Below, piece by piece: positions 1 through 10,659 of a stretch of DNA of 64,000 nucleotides (position 1 is its first letter; each line of letters starts with the position of its first letter). Below the pieces are notes generated by a model. It worked only from the letters and a program-made list of their open reading frames with translations. It ran no database searches and was not told the DNA's origin. The DNA comes from Eumeta japonica (taxonomy: Eukaryota > Arthropoda > Insecta > Lepidoptera > Psychidae): NCBI GenBank assembly GCA_005406025.1, contig BGZK01001567.1, positions 62,001-126,000 on the forward strand, read 5' to 3'. Made by a program: the position numbers and the translations under genes.

Positions 1-162
1 CATTTTCGGAGGCGAGTTTGCGTGCTCTACACAAAGCTACACGATATATGGTTCATAACAGATACCACAATATATTTCACATACAATATATTCCACAAAC
101 TATTAATTCTACTCGTCGTATATCTGCTTCTTTAAAAATTAAATTTACAGGGACAAACAGCC
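1..162 (+). other. Intron 6 sequence of TMEM135-like copy A
   Basis: This stretch aligns in direct orientation with about 31857-32018, which lies in intron 6 of copy B. Shared stretches include the run around 120-150 and around 31978-32005. It ends at the TA dinucleotide (163-164) where a mariner element begins. Exons 1-6 of copy A must lie upstream of the window. The open frame that crosses it (18-260) runs into the mariner and is not a gene. Confidence 0.6.
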
Positions 163-164
163 TA

Positions 165-1440
165 CAAACAGCTGTTGTTTATGTATCCGGAACTGGTCAC
201 ATACAAAACAATATTTTAAAAGTGAATACAGCATTTAAAAATGAAACTACTTGGCTGTAAATGCAGTATGTTTCATATAACTGCCAATTGTTTTACCATT
301 GTGGCATCATTTTGAAAATTGTGTGTCTTTATTACCATGGATTTTACAAGCGAAAATTTTCGTGCGATTATTTATTACCATTTTCGGCGTGAGTTAACAC
401 AAAAACAGTGCATCGATCAACTTACTTCGATTTTTAGAGATGAAGCATCATCAAAAACCACTGTGTAACACTCGTTTAGTAAATGTAATCGTGGGCGTTC
501 TATGCTCACAGACAAGTATAAAAAAAAATCGCCCCAAAATCGGTTGTTGTACTATAAAATAATGATACTGTGCGGGAACTAATAATGCAAGATCCTCTAG
601 TTACATATCGCGAAATAAAGGTGTCGCTGTGCATAACTATGATGAACATACATATGATATTACACGCAAATTGGACAATAAAAAAAATTTTCGCTTACTA
701 TTCCGCATTAATCAAAAACAGACTTGTGTTGATTAGTCCAAAAAAATTAAAAAAAAAATGCAATCGTGGTGCTTCAAAAGGTGTTTATAATATCTGTAAA
801 TGCTATGAGTATGACCCCGAAACTAGACAACAGTCTACGGTGTGAGTGTATCAAGATGAGCCGAACCCAACAATAGTGATTCGTGCCAAAAACATTTTGT
901 AGCAAATGATTGCCAGTTTTTTTTTTTTCGACTTAATTGAACATGTAGTGCCAATAGTAAATCGCAGAATGGTTAATTTGGAGTGGCATACGACCATTTG
1001 TTTAGTGGAAGACTTTGAAAAAAGAAGAAAGAACAGCCGACGACGCAGATTCATTATTTATCATGACAATGCTAGCTGTCACACGTCGGCTGAAACAACA
1101 CGGTTTTTGGAAATTTAAATGATCAAATTGACAAGTCATCAGCCGTACAGCCCCGATTTGGCACCCAACAATTTCTATTTATTCCCAAACGTGAAGAATA
1201 ATTTACGTGGTTAGCGTTTTTAGACCCACGAAGAGGCTGATGATGCGTTCAAAATGCACGTTTTGGAGATACCTCAATCGGAATGGAAAAAGTGCTATAA
1301 AAACTGGTTTCAGAGTATGCAAAAGTGCATTGATCATCATGGTCAACATTTTGGAAAGCTATAAAGCCAATTAATGGTTGTTAAGTCAATAAAAGCGAAT
1401 GGCGGAACCATTCTATATCGTACTAATACTATAAACGCAT
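165..1440 (+). mobile_element. mariner element 1 (main body; 3' end displaced by an inversion)
   Basis: A Tc1/mariner-family DNA transposon relic. The left terminal repeat starts just after TA 163-164 and reads into the CTGTTGTTTATGTATCCGGAAC-type end. Decayed transposase coding sequence follows (337-1364), then a short 3' tail. The matching outer end is not found here. An inverted-repeat partner with the same sequence lies in the same reading direction at 2610-2638, as expected if the 3' end was moved by an inversion. The right limit given is approximate. Confidence 0.75.
337..1364 (+). pseudogene. mariner transposase pseudogene (element 1)
   Basis: When intact, the product is a DD34D transposase that cuts and pastes the element at TA sites. 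The ATG at 337 opens the typical N-terminus of irritans/cecropia-type mariners (MDFTSENFRAIIYYHF), followed by the helix-turn-helix region. Recognisable blocks then appear in shifting frames: MRELIMQDPLVTYREI near 570; DPETRQQSTV near 815; a block containing YHDNAS, which holds a catalytic Asp, near 1055; and a C-terminus with EIPQSEWKKC that ends at a stop at 1362-1364. Stops near 467 and 843, several frameshifts and a missing stretch around the second catalytic region make it inactive. Family assignment is firm; the subfamily is inferred from memory of conserved motifs. Confidence 0.8.
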
Positions 1441-1869
1441 AACTTTGAGGATGGATGGATGGATGCTTGTGATACTGGTCTCTTACAATGGAAGTTTTTC
1501 AGTACCGTTGACAAAATCTTCTACAATTTTATGCTACAATATTAGCTCTAACTAATTTTAATATGAAAATTTTCACAAATCGAATACCTGGTCAAAATTA
1601 TACATATACTGTAAAAAAAATTGTCTAAAAAATCTCAAATGTATTTTTAAACACCCACATCGAAAATATTTAATAATTATATTAAATTTTATTTTCACAA
1701 ATGTGAAAAGAATCTTTAGTCTTCCACACGAGTTATATTTTCACATATTTATTTAATGCACGCAATTATCGTGTGTGTGATTGCAGTAAAAATAAAGTAT
1801 CTAAACCTCTTCGGTTTGTCGAACAATTATATTTTTATGTTTTTAGGAGCTATTGAGGAGTTTTAAAGT
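1441..1869. other. Intronic sequence without recognisable content
   Basis: AT-rich sequence between the mariner body and the inverted intron segment. It contains three GGAT units near 1450-1463. One inversion breakpoint should fall here or at the mariner tail. No coding signal was seen. Confidence 0.4.
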
Positions 1870-2607
1870 TATCAGTAAAAAAAATTGATAATAGTTTCTT
1901 TCTTATTTCCAACTTAGAGTTAAAAGTTTAAAACCTTAATTAACACTATCTGCTCCTCATATTTCATGCTCCTAATAACAACAATCTATATTTTTTTGCA
2001 ATACTTAATACAGTTACTGCTATTTGTAATTCATTGTAACTGTTACATAATTTTTTTACTTATATTTATGTTAATTATAAGCGCAAACAAATAGCGTGTG
2101 TTGTTTTTTTCAACTGTTTCTAACATCAAATTTTAAATTTCATTGGTAACGCAGAGAGCTAAGACAAACAACACATGCTAATGACGTATTTGTATTCGTA
2201 CACATCTAATGAGACAAATATTCAGAAATGTCGTTTGCAATAAAAAAATATACTTTTCGATAAAAGAACCTTAATAACGTTCAAACTTAATTAAATGAAT
2301 TGTGATTGAACTTCGACGATTAGTTTTAATGGACCACTGAGCAACCACTAGTTTTATTTATAAGATCACTTTGTAACAGGTTGTGACCAAGCAGCCTATA
2401 GCATTGACTTCGAACTAGAGGCTGCCGGATTCTTAATCTAAATAATGACAAATTGACCGATCAAATCTAAGCTAAAGTCGATTTGCATCTATTCGCTTTG
2501 TGCTTCGAAGAGCACGTTATACTGTCGGTCGCTGACACTCTTACCGCATCGGTGACAATACTCATGTCGCTCAATATTATATAACTGTTGCTGGTGCTTG
2601 AAGTAAC
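1870..2607 (-). other. Inverted segment of intron 6, TMEM135-like copy A
   Basis: The reverse complement of this block matches copy B intron 6 (32030-32155 joined to 33990-34600, i.e. with copy B's hAT insertion removed). Matching landmarks, read on the - strand, are the GCACAAAGCGAATAGAT run (about 2490), the CTCTAGTTYGAAGTC run that is the empty site of the hAT element, and the GATAACTTTAAAACTCCTCAATAGC run near 1870. The flanking exons are in direct orientation, so only this piece is flipped relative to copy B. Confidence 0.7.
2093..2179. repeat. 87-bp short inverted-repeat element, copy in TMEM135-A intron 6
   Basis: The ends read AGCGTGTGTTGTTT and, on the other strand, AGCATGTGTTGTTTGTC, giving inverted ends of about 14-17 bp around an AT-rich centre. 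The same unit sits at 34250-34335 in copy B, so it predates the gene duplication. It may be a very small MITE or simply an intronic hairpin; no target duplication was identified. Confidence 0.4.
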
Positions 2608-2609
2608 TA

Positions 2610-2660
2610 CGAGGGCTGTTATTTATGTGTCCAGAACATCAAAACGAAACAAAAATTTAA
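2610..2660 (-). mobile_element. Detached mariner terminal inverted repeat
   Basis: After TA (2608-2609) the sequence CGAGGGCTGTTATTTATGTG is a mariner outer end that matches the left end of element 1 with few differences. It continues into AT-rich sequence like a mariner 3' tail read backwards. It abuts the conserved sequence before exon 7 (from about 2668). The simplest reading is that this is the 3' end of element 1, inverted together with the adjoining intron. Confidence 0.65.
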
Positions 2661-2728
2661 CATTTAATTGCGAATTAAGTTGACTTAAACTATTTAAAAA
2701 TGCTACGTTACTATAAAGCCCTTTACAG

Positions 2729-3927
2729 AAGCACTCACTCTGTTGGCAGGCCGTGGTGTGCTTGCTTTGTCGGCGGCAGGGGGTTGACTCGCCGCTGCAC
2801 GCTCTGCCTGCGGGGTACCTAGCCGGTCTGTCGTTATACTTTAGCCCAAGTTTAGGGATTTCTATCGCCGCCGCGACAGGAGCGTTTAAGGTAAGAGCTA
2901 CTTTAGTCGTATGTAAATAAGAGATCTTTTACGACAATAAACTGTATGGTATATTTAAAAACCTTTTTCCTTATGAATGACAATATTCGAAATTTTGGCA
3001 GATTAATGATATTTGATTCTGTGTGTTATAGCTTTTATCGACGATCCTGTACGAGAAGAAAATGATAACAGAGCGGATACCCCTGCCAGAGATAATTTTC
3101 TGCGTTTGCCAGGGGATACTATACCACGCGAGGTTCATGCACCCAGAGGTGTGCCCCAAGTATATATTCAATCTCATGTCGACCGTTAGCAACGGATGGT
3201 ACGTATATCACTACGTTGATTATAACTGGCTTGTATATGATAGATATGCAAAATTTGACTTCAAGCCGCTAAACATGTGTTTAAAGAACGTTGTTGTATC
3301 CTCATGATTGAATGTTCGTAATTAATTTATCCGCTGCAAGTGCGACGACTGATAATGTACATGAATAGAATATGCACTAATATCCTGTTATGATAAGATT
3401 TTGCTCAAAATGATATATCGTGCTAATATGTTAAATTGTAATTATTTCTACGATTAGTGCAATTTATATACGAAAACCCAATATTCGCGAAAATAATTGT
3501 AGGTATAAGAAAAATAGTGATCATGATGTATTTAGTAACAAAAACAAAGATAAGACTTATTCACACGTTACTCGTCTACACGTGGTCACAAATTTATAGA
3601 GTCCTTTGTGTAAACCATGGTTTACCCATGTCAATTGGTAAAAGCTATCCAATAGATTTTTTGTAATCATAATGTTTTGTATGCGTGTAAAGTGTCAATC
3701 AGATTGGACGTATAGGTAGTTCATTAGTTGATTGCAATTCAAAGATAATGGTTTACAGAATAATACATGAGTGTATATGGATTATAGAAATAAAATTGCC
3801 TTAAGATATTTGACACATTAAGGTTGTATGATGCTTCTTATAGTGACTATAATTTTATTTATTTTTCAGCACTGAAATGCTGTACGACGGAATGATAGAG
3901 TCTATCAAGAAACCGAAACGAATCTAA
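2729..3927 (+). CDS. TMEM135-like protein, copy A, last three coding exons (partial)
   Basis: The family consists of multi-pass membrane proteins related to Tim17-type proteins; vertebrate TMEM135 is linked to mitochondria and peroxisomes. Proposed exons are 2729-2890, 3032-3198 and 3870-3927, all with AG acceptors, GT donors and matching phase (0, then 2). Exon 7 encodes a Cys-rich start and a helix with GYLAGLSLYFSP, matching the family's AGFLAG-type segment. Exon 8 contains PLPEIIFCVCQGI and a KYIFNL tail. The 58-nt exon 9 adds 18 residues (YDGMIESI core) and a TAA stop at 3925-3927. Exon 8 can also be read unspliced to a TGA at 3305-3307. I prefer the spliced form because copy B keeps exon 9 open but has a stop just inside the intron. 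The acceptor CAG before 2729 leaves exon 7 in frame, unlike in copy B. N-terminal exons lie outside the window. Confidence 0.72.
3199..3869 (+). other. Intron 8 of TMEM135-like copy A
   Basis: A 671-bp intron between the GTACGT donor and the TTTTTCAG acceptor. Both ends align with the 4.2-kb intron 8 of copy B (start 35489, end 39736), which has been expanded by insertions. Nothing else was recognised inside. Confidence 0.6.
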
Positions 3928-4170
3928 GAATTGACATGGGAAAAGAAATCTTGGAATCGGTTTTAGATTGTCATTAATCACATGAGAGCGAAGGAACAAG
4001 GGTAAAAGGTCATCAAAATGGGATAAATAGGACAGTTCTGTCTTATGGGTAATGGTAGATTGTCATTAAAAATCTTTTAAGCACATGAGTTGCAAATAAT
4101 TACATATTTTCTAAAAGATTTCTTATGGTGAAGTTAGTAAAAAAATACTGTTTTGTTGTTAATTAATTAA

Positions 4171-4176
4171 AATAAA
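4171..4176 (+). terminator. Candidate polyadenylation signal of TMEM135-like copy A
   Basis: AATAAA about 245 bp past the proposed stop. The aligned position in copy B (about 40030) reads ATTAATTTTG and has lost the hexamer. Confidence 0.35.
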
Positions 4177-4260
4177 TTTTTATTCATACCGTTATTAAAT
4201 TCTCTGGTTTCATTTACAACTGCAGTCGAAATCGTCACATTACTCTTATGACTATATAAC

Positions 4261-5510
4261 AGTAGTAATACTACTATATATACTTGGCAGAGCAATGCAG
4301 CAGCCAATCCGACTGTCGCATTAAAGTGGACCAACTCGACGTATGAGATGCCGTACTCTCACAGAATACGGACTTGAAGTAGCAGCATCCGCTGTTCGTT
4401 TCGTTCAGTGAGTGAAAGTTCCACTGGCTCATCAGCCCTCCGTAAGATATATAATTTCTTACAAATCCGGCATCGCACTATAAATTCCTCTGGGTTTGCG
4501 TGTGTTCATGTACGACGGTGATCACCTATACTCTGGTGGTTTACATGTTTCTTTTACCCTATGAATGCCATATAAAAATACTGCCCTAATAATGACATCT
4601 TATAGTATTTGTTCGATCTTGACGCGTTTTTAAGTGTTTTGATTTAGCTTTACAATAAAAAAACTAAATCTTCAACCTGTCAACATCTCAATAACTTCCT
4701 TGTCTGACAGAATGGACACGCCTAGAGAGAAAGGTAGAACTTTTCGTGTGGCTTGTCTCGTTACTAACAAATTAAGAGAAACATATTGCATCCCGGCTTC
4801 ATAATCATCAGTAGAAAAATTGTACAATTGACAAAACAATTTAAAGTCTTAGCATATAGCTATAAGATTGAAATAAACATTAATGTTCAATATAACAAAT
4901 CGAAAGTGGGATTGAGAACAAAAGCCGATGACGATCTAGATCTAAAATCTAGAGCGCAACCAACATCGCAATTGAGTGCTGGATCGGAATTTTATTTAAT
5001 TAATTCCCGCAAAGGAAAGCCCTACACTATGTCATATTTAAATGCGAACTTAAGTCCAAGTTTTGTAACTAACACTTTTTAGTAACTTTAGCCATATTAA
5101 ATAACGTGAAAGTAATAGCTGAAACACAAAGTTAATTTTGGTAGTTGATCAATAATATAAAAGCGTGGAATTCGTCAATTCATTATGTACGTTAGTACGT
5201 CAAAACTGATTGCATGTGCTGAACTACATACATGTTGCCGTGGTTACTTTTCAATATTATAAAAAGCTAATAAAACGTGAAGACGGGTGGAATGACTGCG
5301 GTAATGTTATGGTGATGTCCTTGTAGAAAGAAAAAAACTCTCGTTGGGCTTAAGAATTTGGCGAGCCTAAGTCTCTTTAGCATTATTGATATATCAAAAC
5401 AAAAATGTCAGAAGAAAGGGTTGTGAATGCGACCGTAAATAAAATTTACAATGTGTATTTGGATTTTAATAAGGGATGGGATATGTGGAATTACAGGGAA
5501 TATTATATGA
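4261..5510. other. Intergenic, no supported gene
   Basis: TATATATAC (about 4277) is followed by a more GC-balanced stretch with several TCAGT/TCATC motifs, which could be a promoter, but no coding exon follows. The frame at 4786-5082 has no recognisable domain and unremarkable composition. Homology with the TMEM135-B 3' flank fades near 4260. Confidence 0.4.
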
Positions 5511-5901
5511 AATAAATATAGTTTAAAAAACTAAAAAACACGCTTTGATGATCACATCGAAATAAAAAACGAAAAATAATTCTTAATATAGGCAGAAAAT
5601 ATAAATGAACGAAAAAAGATTAGTATTATTGTGAAAAAAGCGTGAGGTGCTTTGTGACATATTTTTTTCACTTATCAAGCACCCCACGCTTTTTTAACAA
5701 TAATACTAATCTTTTTTCGTTCATTTATATTTTCTGCCTATATTAAAAATTATTTTTCGTTTTTTAGTTCGATGTGATCATCAAAGCGTGTTTTTAGTTT
5801 TTTGAACTATATTTATTTTCCACTTTTTAGTTCAATGTGATGATTAAAGCGTGTTTTTTAGTTTTTTTAAACTATATTTATTTTATACTTTTTAGTTTGA
5901 T
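5511..5901. repeat. Long near-perfect hairpin with extra partial arms
   Basis: The left arm (5511-5653) and right arm (5677-5819) are reverse complements over about 143 bp with few mismatches, separated by a 23-base loop. Arm ends contain AAACTAAAAAACACGCTTTGATGATCA and the arms close on a GCGTGRGGTGCTT stem. The distal 55-60 bp of the right arm is then repeated again (5820-5901) with a second AAAGCGTGTTTTTTAGTTT motif, so the structure is a foldback plus a short tandem tail. It looks like a nonautonomous foldback element; transcription would give a long double-stranded RNA. Confidence 0.75.
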
Positions 5902-6439
5902 CGATTGTCAAAAAAAATTGTATTCCTAGTTCTTGTGAATGTTTGGACGTGACGTACATTTTTTTTTAGTATCGTGAATCTACGACAAAGGGTGTACGGA
6001 TGGGAAATTCTTTCCGAACAGGAGAATTAGGGTCAAGGTGTTAATTTTCAAAAATGATACTGAAGTCGATAGTATTGTAAACCTTTGATAGAGGGCGGAT
6101 GATTGTAAAATTCTCTTCGAATAGAAGATTTAAGTTTGTGGTCTTAATTTCTGAGAATAATTCAGTTTTGACGTTTTTACTATAGAGTTCAATATGAAAT
6201 ATTATTTTATCATGCATCCATTTTCTTTATAGATGAGTTGATTGAAAATATGAACTTTTCTACTTAACTTCTACATCCAAAATTTTAATTATATTCATTT
6301 AAATTTCAAAAAGAAATCTTCAGAAAACTAAATATTTTATCAACATCAAATTATGACATTGTATGAATTAATCCTTGTACCCATTTTTTATATTAATTCT
6401 GTTTATACGTAAGTCCCTATTTTGAACTGATTGAATTTA
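5902..6439. other. Intergenic, no supported gene
   Basis: AT-rich, with no recognisable coding or repeat structure apart from short A/T runs. Confidence 0.4.
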
Positions 6440-6850
6440 CATCGATACCAAATAGAATTACCAAACCAAATTAATTAATCCTGGCGATCCAGGACAACTA
6501 GACAGACTTATCAAATTATTGTATTGTCGCCGGTCCTTGTAAGTCTACAAAGTTTCAATAAAATCTGACCGTTCAAAGTGGGTCAAAATCGAGTGCAAAG
6601 AAGTCGGTTACAAACAAACAAGCAAACAAGTAAACAAACAAACAAACATACAAGTGAAGCTAATAAAAGCGTGTTAAAAATGGATTTACATTATAAAAAA
6701 AAGGGCCAAATATTAAGCACTTTAAACCGACAAGCTTGCATGAAAAGATTGATGGTTGTTAATGAGGCAAGATAGACATGGAAAATCGTACCATGTGGAA
6801 ATCTATAGCCTGTCATGAAATAGACGTGATCTTATATTATTCATTGTTAT
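6440..6850 (+). mobile_element. Non-LTR retrotransposon 3' tail, copy 1
   Basis: 6540-6670 is a repeat with a (CAAA)n-rich segment and the words GTCAAAATCGAG and GTGAAGCTAATAAAAGCGTG. 6690-6840 reads KKKGQILSTLNRQACMKRLM, then VNEAR and TMWKS-like sequence. This is the C-terminal tail of the same reverse-transcriptase LINE seen at 47200-48330 and 18840-19070. It ends in (TTA)n. It is 5'-truncated, as LINE insertions usually are, and carries stops. Confidence 0.6.
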
Positions 6851-7579
6851 TATTATTATTAAACAAAATCAGATGCTTTTATAATTTTCATTCTATGGAC
6901 GTTGAAAACCATTTGTGTTGTATATTGGAAGAGTGCTGACGTCTTGGTCAATAACCGGATTCAGCTGCGTCTTCTATATTTATTATATTTAAGACTTAAA
7001 AAAAGATTAATAACGAGAACATGTTAGCAACATCTCCTCTTAAAAGTAAAATATTTTATGACGTAATACTTGAAAAACTGGTAGGCGATCCAGTCAAGTT
7101 TTTCAATTATAATCTCACAAACGACGTCTCTTCTCTACTAATTCAAGTAGAATAATAACATTATATTTAAATATTATTTTGAATTATTATATAAAAAGAA
7201 ATAACTAGTACGTAGGACCGCGAAAAATTAGTGTACCGAGTTGCGACAGTAACGTACGGGCCCAGGCGGACACGAGGCGGAAGACCGCGCACACGTGACA
7301 CACTCACACATCAATATGCATCCTTATACATACGCACTACATCGCAAAAATACCGCGAAAGTCTTATAGAGAAGTCGGTGTCCTATGATATTGTCACGGC
7401 ATAAGAGGATGTGCCGTGAACGTTCACGGCATAACATTTCCGTCGACGAAAATTTAAAAGCGTCTTCATACACTTCCATACATTTGACTTCTCTATATTT
7501 CCGTTGTTCTGTAGACGACCACAGTAGTATCGTCACGGTAAAAATCATGAAAGTGCACATTCTCGTGAGATTGTTTTAT
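6851..7579. other. Intergenic with a GC-rich patch
   Basis: 7200-7320 is noticeably GC-richer than its surroundings. 7324-7600 is open on both strands but shows no recognised domain. A 20-bp palindrome lies inside and is listed separately. Confidence 0.35.
7412..7431. promoter_or_regulatory. Perfect 20-bp palindrome
   Basis: TGCCGTGAACGTTCACGGCA is its own reverse complement. A half-site GTCACGGCATAA lies just upstream (about 7394) and another CGTCACGGTAAA near 7530. Such a site could bind a dimeric transcription factor; no function is shown. Confidence 0.3.
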
Positions 7580-8060
7580 GCAATTTCAAATGTCACCTAA
7601 GACCAGACGAATCATTGGACAAGGCGACTCTACCGCCTGATCAACGCATTCAAACGCGGTCAAATAACTTTGGAGGATGAATAATGAAGTATTCATTCTT
7701 TGACGGCCGTTAAAGAAGTAAACGGAATAGCAGTGAAAATTGTAATTCATTTCATGCAACCGATTAGTAAAGAAGAAATTCGATATATGCTGCATATAAC
7801 ATTGAAAACTGCACAAGAAATTGTACAATTGCATTTTCACATAGATGATTTCAAGCCAGGTACGACATAATCTAACGCAGTTTGTGAAAGACGTTTAAGT
7901 AGGATAGTGCTAAAATATAAAGAAGGCTAGTGTCGTTGCGTTTACGATGTTATTATGGGTTATGGATCATAGATTTATCAGTGTGATCTAGCAACGAAAC
8001 GTCAATCGACCGCATGGTTGTCTAAAAATGCAACAACACTTACTGATATGTAGCGAACGA
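7580..8060 (+). pseudogene. mariner-like transposase relic (third lineage)
   Basis: Fragments of a transposase in changing frames. The stretch near 7700-7840 encodes VKEVNGIAVKIV and SKEEIRYMLHITLKTAQEIV, which is the mariner block after the helix-turn-helix. Near 7945-8020 it reads DVIMGYGS, a stop, then IYQCDLATKRQSTAWL, matching the family's TGDESWIY...DP.TK.QS..W motif that holds the first catalytic Asp. It differs from mariner 1 and 2 at most positions, so it belongs to another lineage. The ends of the element were not found. Confidence 0.6.
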
Positions 8061-9907
8061 GAAGTACAGGTAAAATTTTCTTATGATCGCTAGTTTTATT
8101 CTTTGACTTTATAATAAAATTGTTTCCATTTTTTTTGGATAATGTACAATCTCAAAGGTGGCTCCATCCCTAATGATCAAAAGTAGGGGAAAAATAATAA
8201 TCAAAATAAAAAGTAAAGGAAACCATTGACGTTTTCTGATCTTACAAAAATAAGAAAGAGAAAAAGTATAGCTTTATATCACGAAAGGTAAATAAATGAA
8301 AAAAAATGTGTTAACAAAACAAACATAAATAAGCTACTCCATCTGACTAATTTACGTAATATTGAGTTAGTGCCAAACAAATTATAAAAATAATATTTAA
8401 TTATAATATTAACAATCAGCGTATTTCAAGAGTCACGAATCGAACTATGTTTTAACACACTTCTGACAGAAATTAAACAAGAAAGATTTACTAGTTATCC
8501 CATCTCCTTAAGACTGTGGTGGCGTTAGGCGGCGTTGACGTAGGCGATTACCGACGGCCTCGCACTTAGAGCGCACCTCGCAAAATAGCTTAATAACATT
8601 AGAGCATATCCAGTTAATTTAATTTAATGTTTTCTTTTTATGATCGTAAAACCAAAGAGGCCTCTTAAAAATGAAGCCACCGTCGTCCACGCTTGGTGTA
8701 GCGCCGCCACTGTCTGGAGAGAAGTTTGGTTTACGATTATAGTTTCCCCGACATTCAAATAATCAGAAAAAAAATTTTCACTATTGTGAAAATTCTACTT
8801 GAATGCAAAGCTATTGCTTTGCATTCAAAAAAATAGTTTCAACGTGATGGAAATGGTAAGTGACAAGTCAGTCTAATGCAGGATTAAACGGCATTAGAAA
8901 TGTTCAAAATATTGACAGTTTTTGAGGGTAATTCAAATTTCTGAATAAACCGATATAAATGTTAAGTGATCCAACCGAATGCAGTATATTGATAGAAGGC
9001 GAAAAAAATAAACAAGTGAAAGTGTTTATCTATTTATGTTGTAAGTTGACGAAAGATTATGTACAAGATGAATACATTGAAAGTTAAGAACATGCCGGAA
9101 ATGGGGTTTTGGTGTATAAATAATATAATTATCTTGTGACATGCAAGTTTAACTTTGTAGAGTGGACCGAAGTTCGGTGATCACTAATAGAGTCCTGATC
9201 TGTACTCTTATTCTTCTCATGTAGCAAGGAAAATAGAGCTACAATAAAAATAAAACAATGCAACGGAGACACGATCCGAGTCTACTGTGTGGAGTATCCT
9301 TAAAAATAGATACGAGAAATGTTTAAGAGAACAGTACTGTCGGAAAGGAGACATAATTTATGATGTATGTCAACTCCGAATTGGTGGTGTATTAAAATAG
9401 TGTCAAATTGGAAGCATCGAACCCGAGAAACTTGCACGTGACGACTGACGAATGTCAGTGAACTAATCGAAATGTGTAGAGATGGTACCACGTAGACATC
9501 TGTGCTTTTTGTCTACCCCTCGTTGATCGGGACTTTATATCACAAATAAATAAAGAAAATTACACAAGATCTCATTATTTCACCTCTTACAAAAAGTACG
9601 GACATTTTGCAAGAGATGCAAACAGCAAAAGATTTTGTCAAACAGGAAAAACTAGTCCAATCCTCGTTACTGCCCTTATCGCATTGAATATCTTATAAAA
9701 AAATTACAATTAAAATTATTTGTGGTATAAATATTAAACTCTTAAAAAAAGACGAAAATAAACACATTTTGTTCTTTTTTAATAATACGTATAAAATAAA
9801 ATAAACTAAAATAAGTTCATTAACTTATAACACGAATCAAAAGGTGATTGTAATGGTACTGAGGTGGACATTGGTCACCCAAGTACCAAATTATTAACAC
9901 ATGTTTG
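8061..9907. other. Intergenic, no supported gene
   Basis: AT-rich with GC-richer islands at 8515-8580 and 8680-8715 that do not form an open frame. 8805-8830 carries a short inverted repeat (TGAATGCAAAG, then CTTTGCATTCA). The open frame at 9300-9491 (-) has no recognised similarity. Confidence 0.35.
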
Positions 9908-10659
9908 TACGTCGGGCGTACTATAAAATTTAAGCTGGCCACTTAAAAAACAATATTTAAAAAGTAAATACTACATTTGAAAATGGAACTTTTTGCAGTA
10001 AAATACAGTTTATTTCATCTGTCAATTGATTTTAGATTATGGCTGCATTTTAAAAAATGCGAGTCTACATTACTCTGGATTAAATCGTAAAAATTTTCAT
10101 AGCATGATTTTCTACAATTTTAAATATATTTTGACAGATTAGCAATCAATCGGCTTCGAATTACTTTTTTCGATAAAGTACCATGCAAGACGACTATTTA
10201 TAACTGGTTTACAGAATTCGATTGCGGTAGTGTCAATCTCGAATTTCAGTCGAATTTCGTGATGGACGCTCGTCCACTGCAGTGAACAACAAAAACATAA
10301 ATTCTGTGCTTTGTATGATCGAAACACATAGGCATGTGACCTACTCCGAGATTAGGGCATAATGGCATACGCAGAGGCACGAGATGACGTACGCATGAGT
10401 CGAATACAATCAATACTATACAAACATTCGGGTATAAAAAAGCTGTGCTCGCGGTGGATCTCACACAATTTAAATGAAGTTAAAAAACCGACCACGTCAC
10501 TTGGTGCAACGCGGTCAAATTTGTTGTGGAACATAATAACAGTTGACGGACCATTTATTTATTGCTACAACCCCAAAACAAAGAAGCAATCGACCGTATG
10601 GGTCCATCAAGATGAGCCGAAAATAACCAAATTGGCGCGCGAGGGAAATGCCTCTAAGC

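Noticed and set aside
3062..3307. An independent 81-aa protein starting at 3062
   Set aside because: It starts in the middle of TMEM135 exon 8; the matching exon in copy B and the conserved splice sites show it is part of a larger gene.
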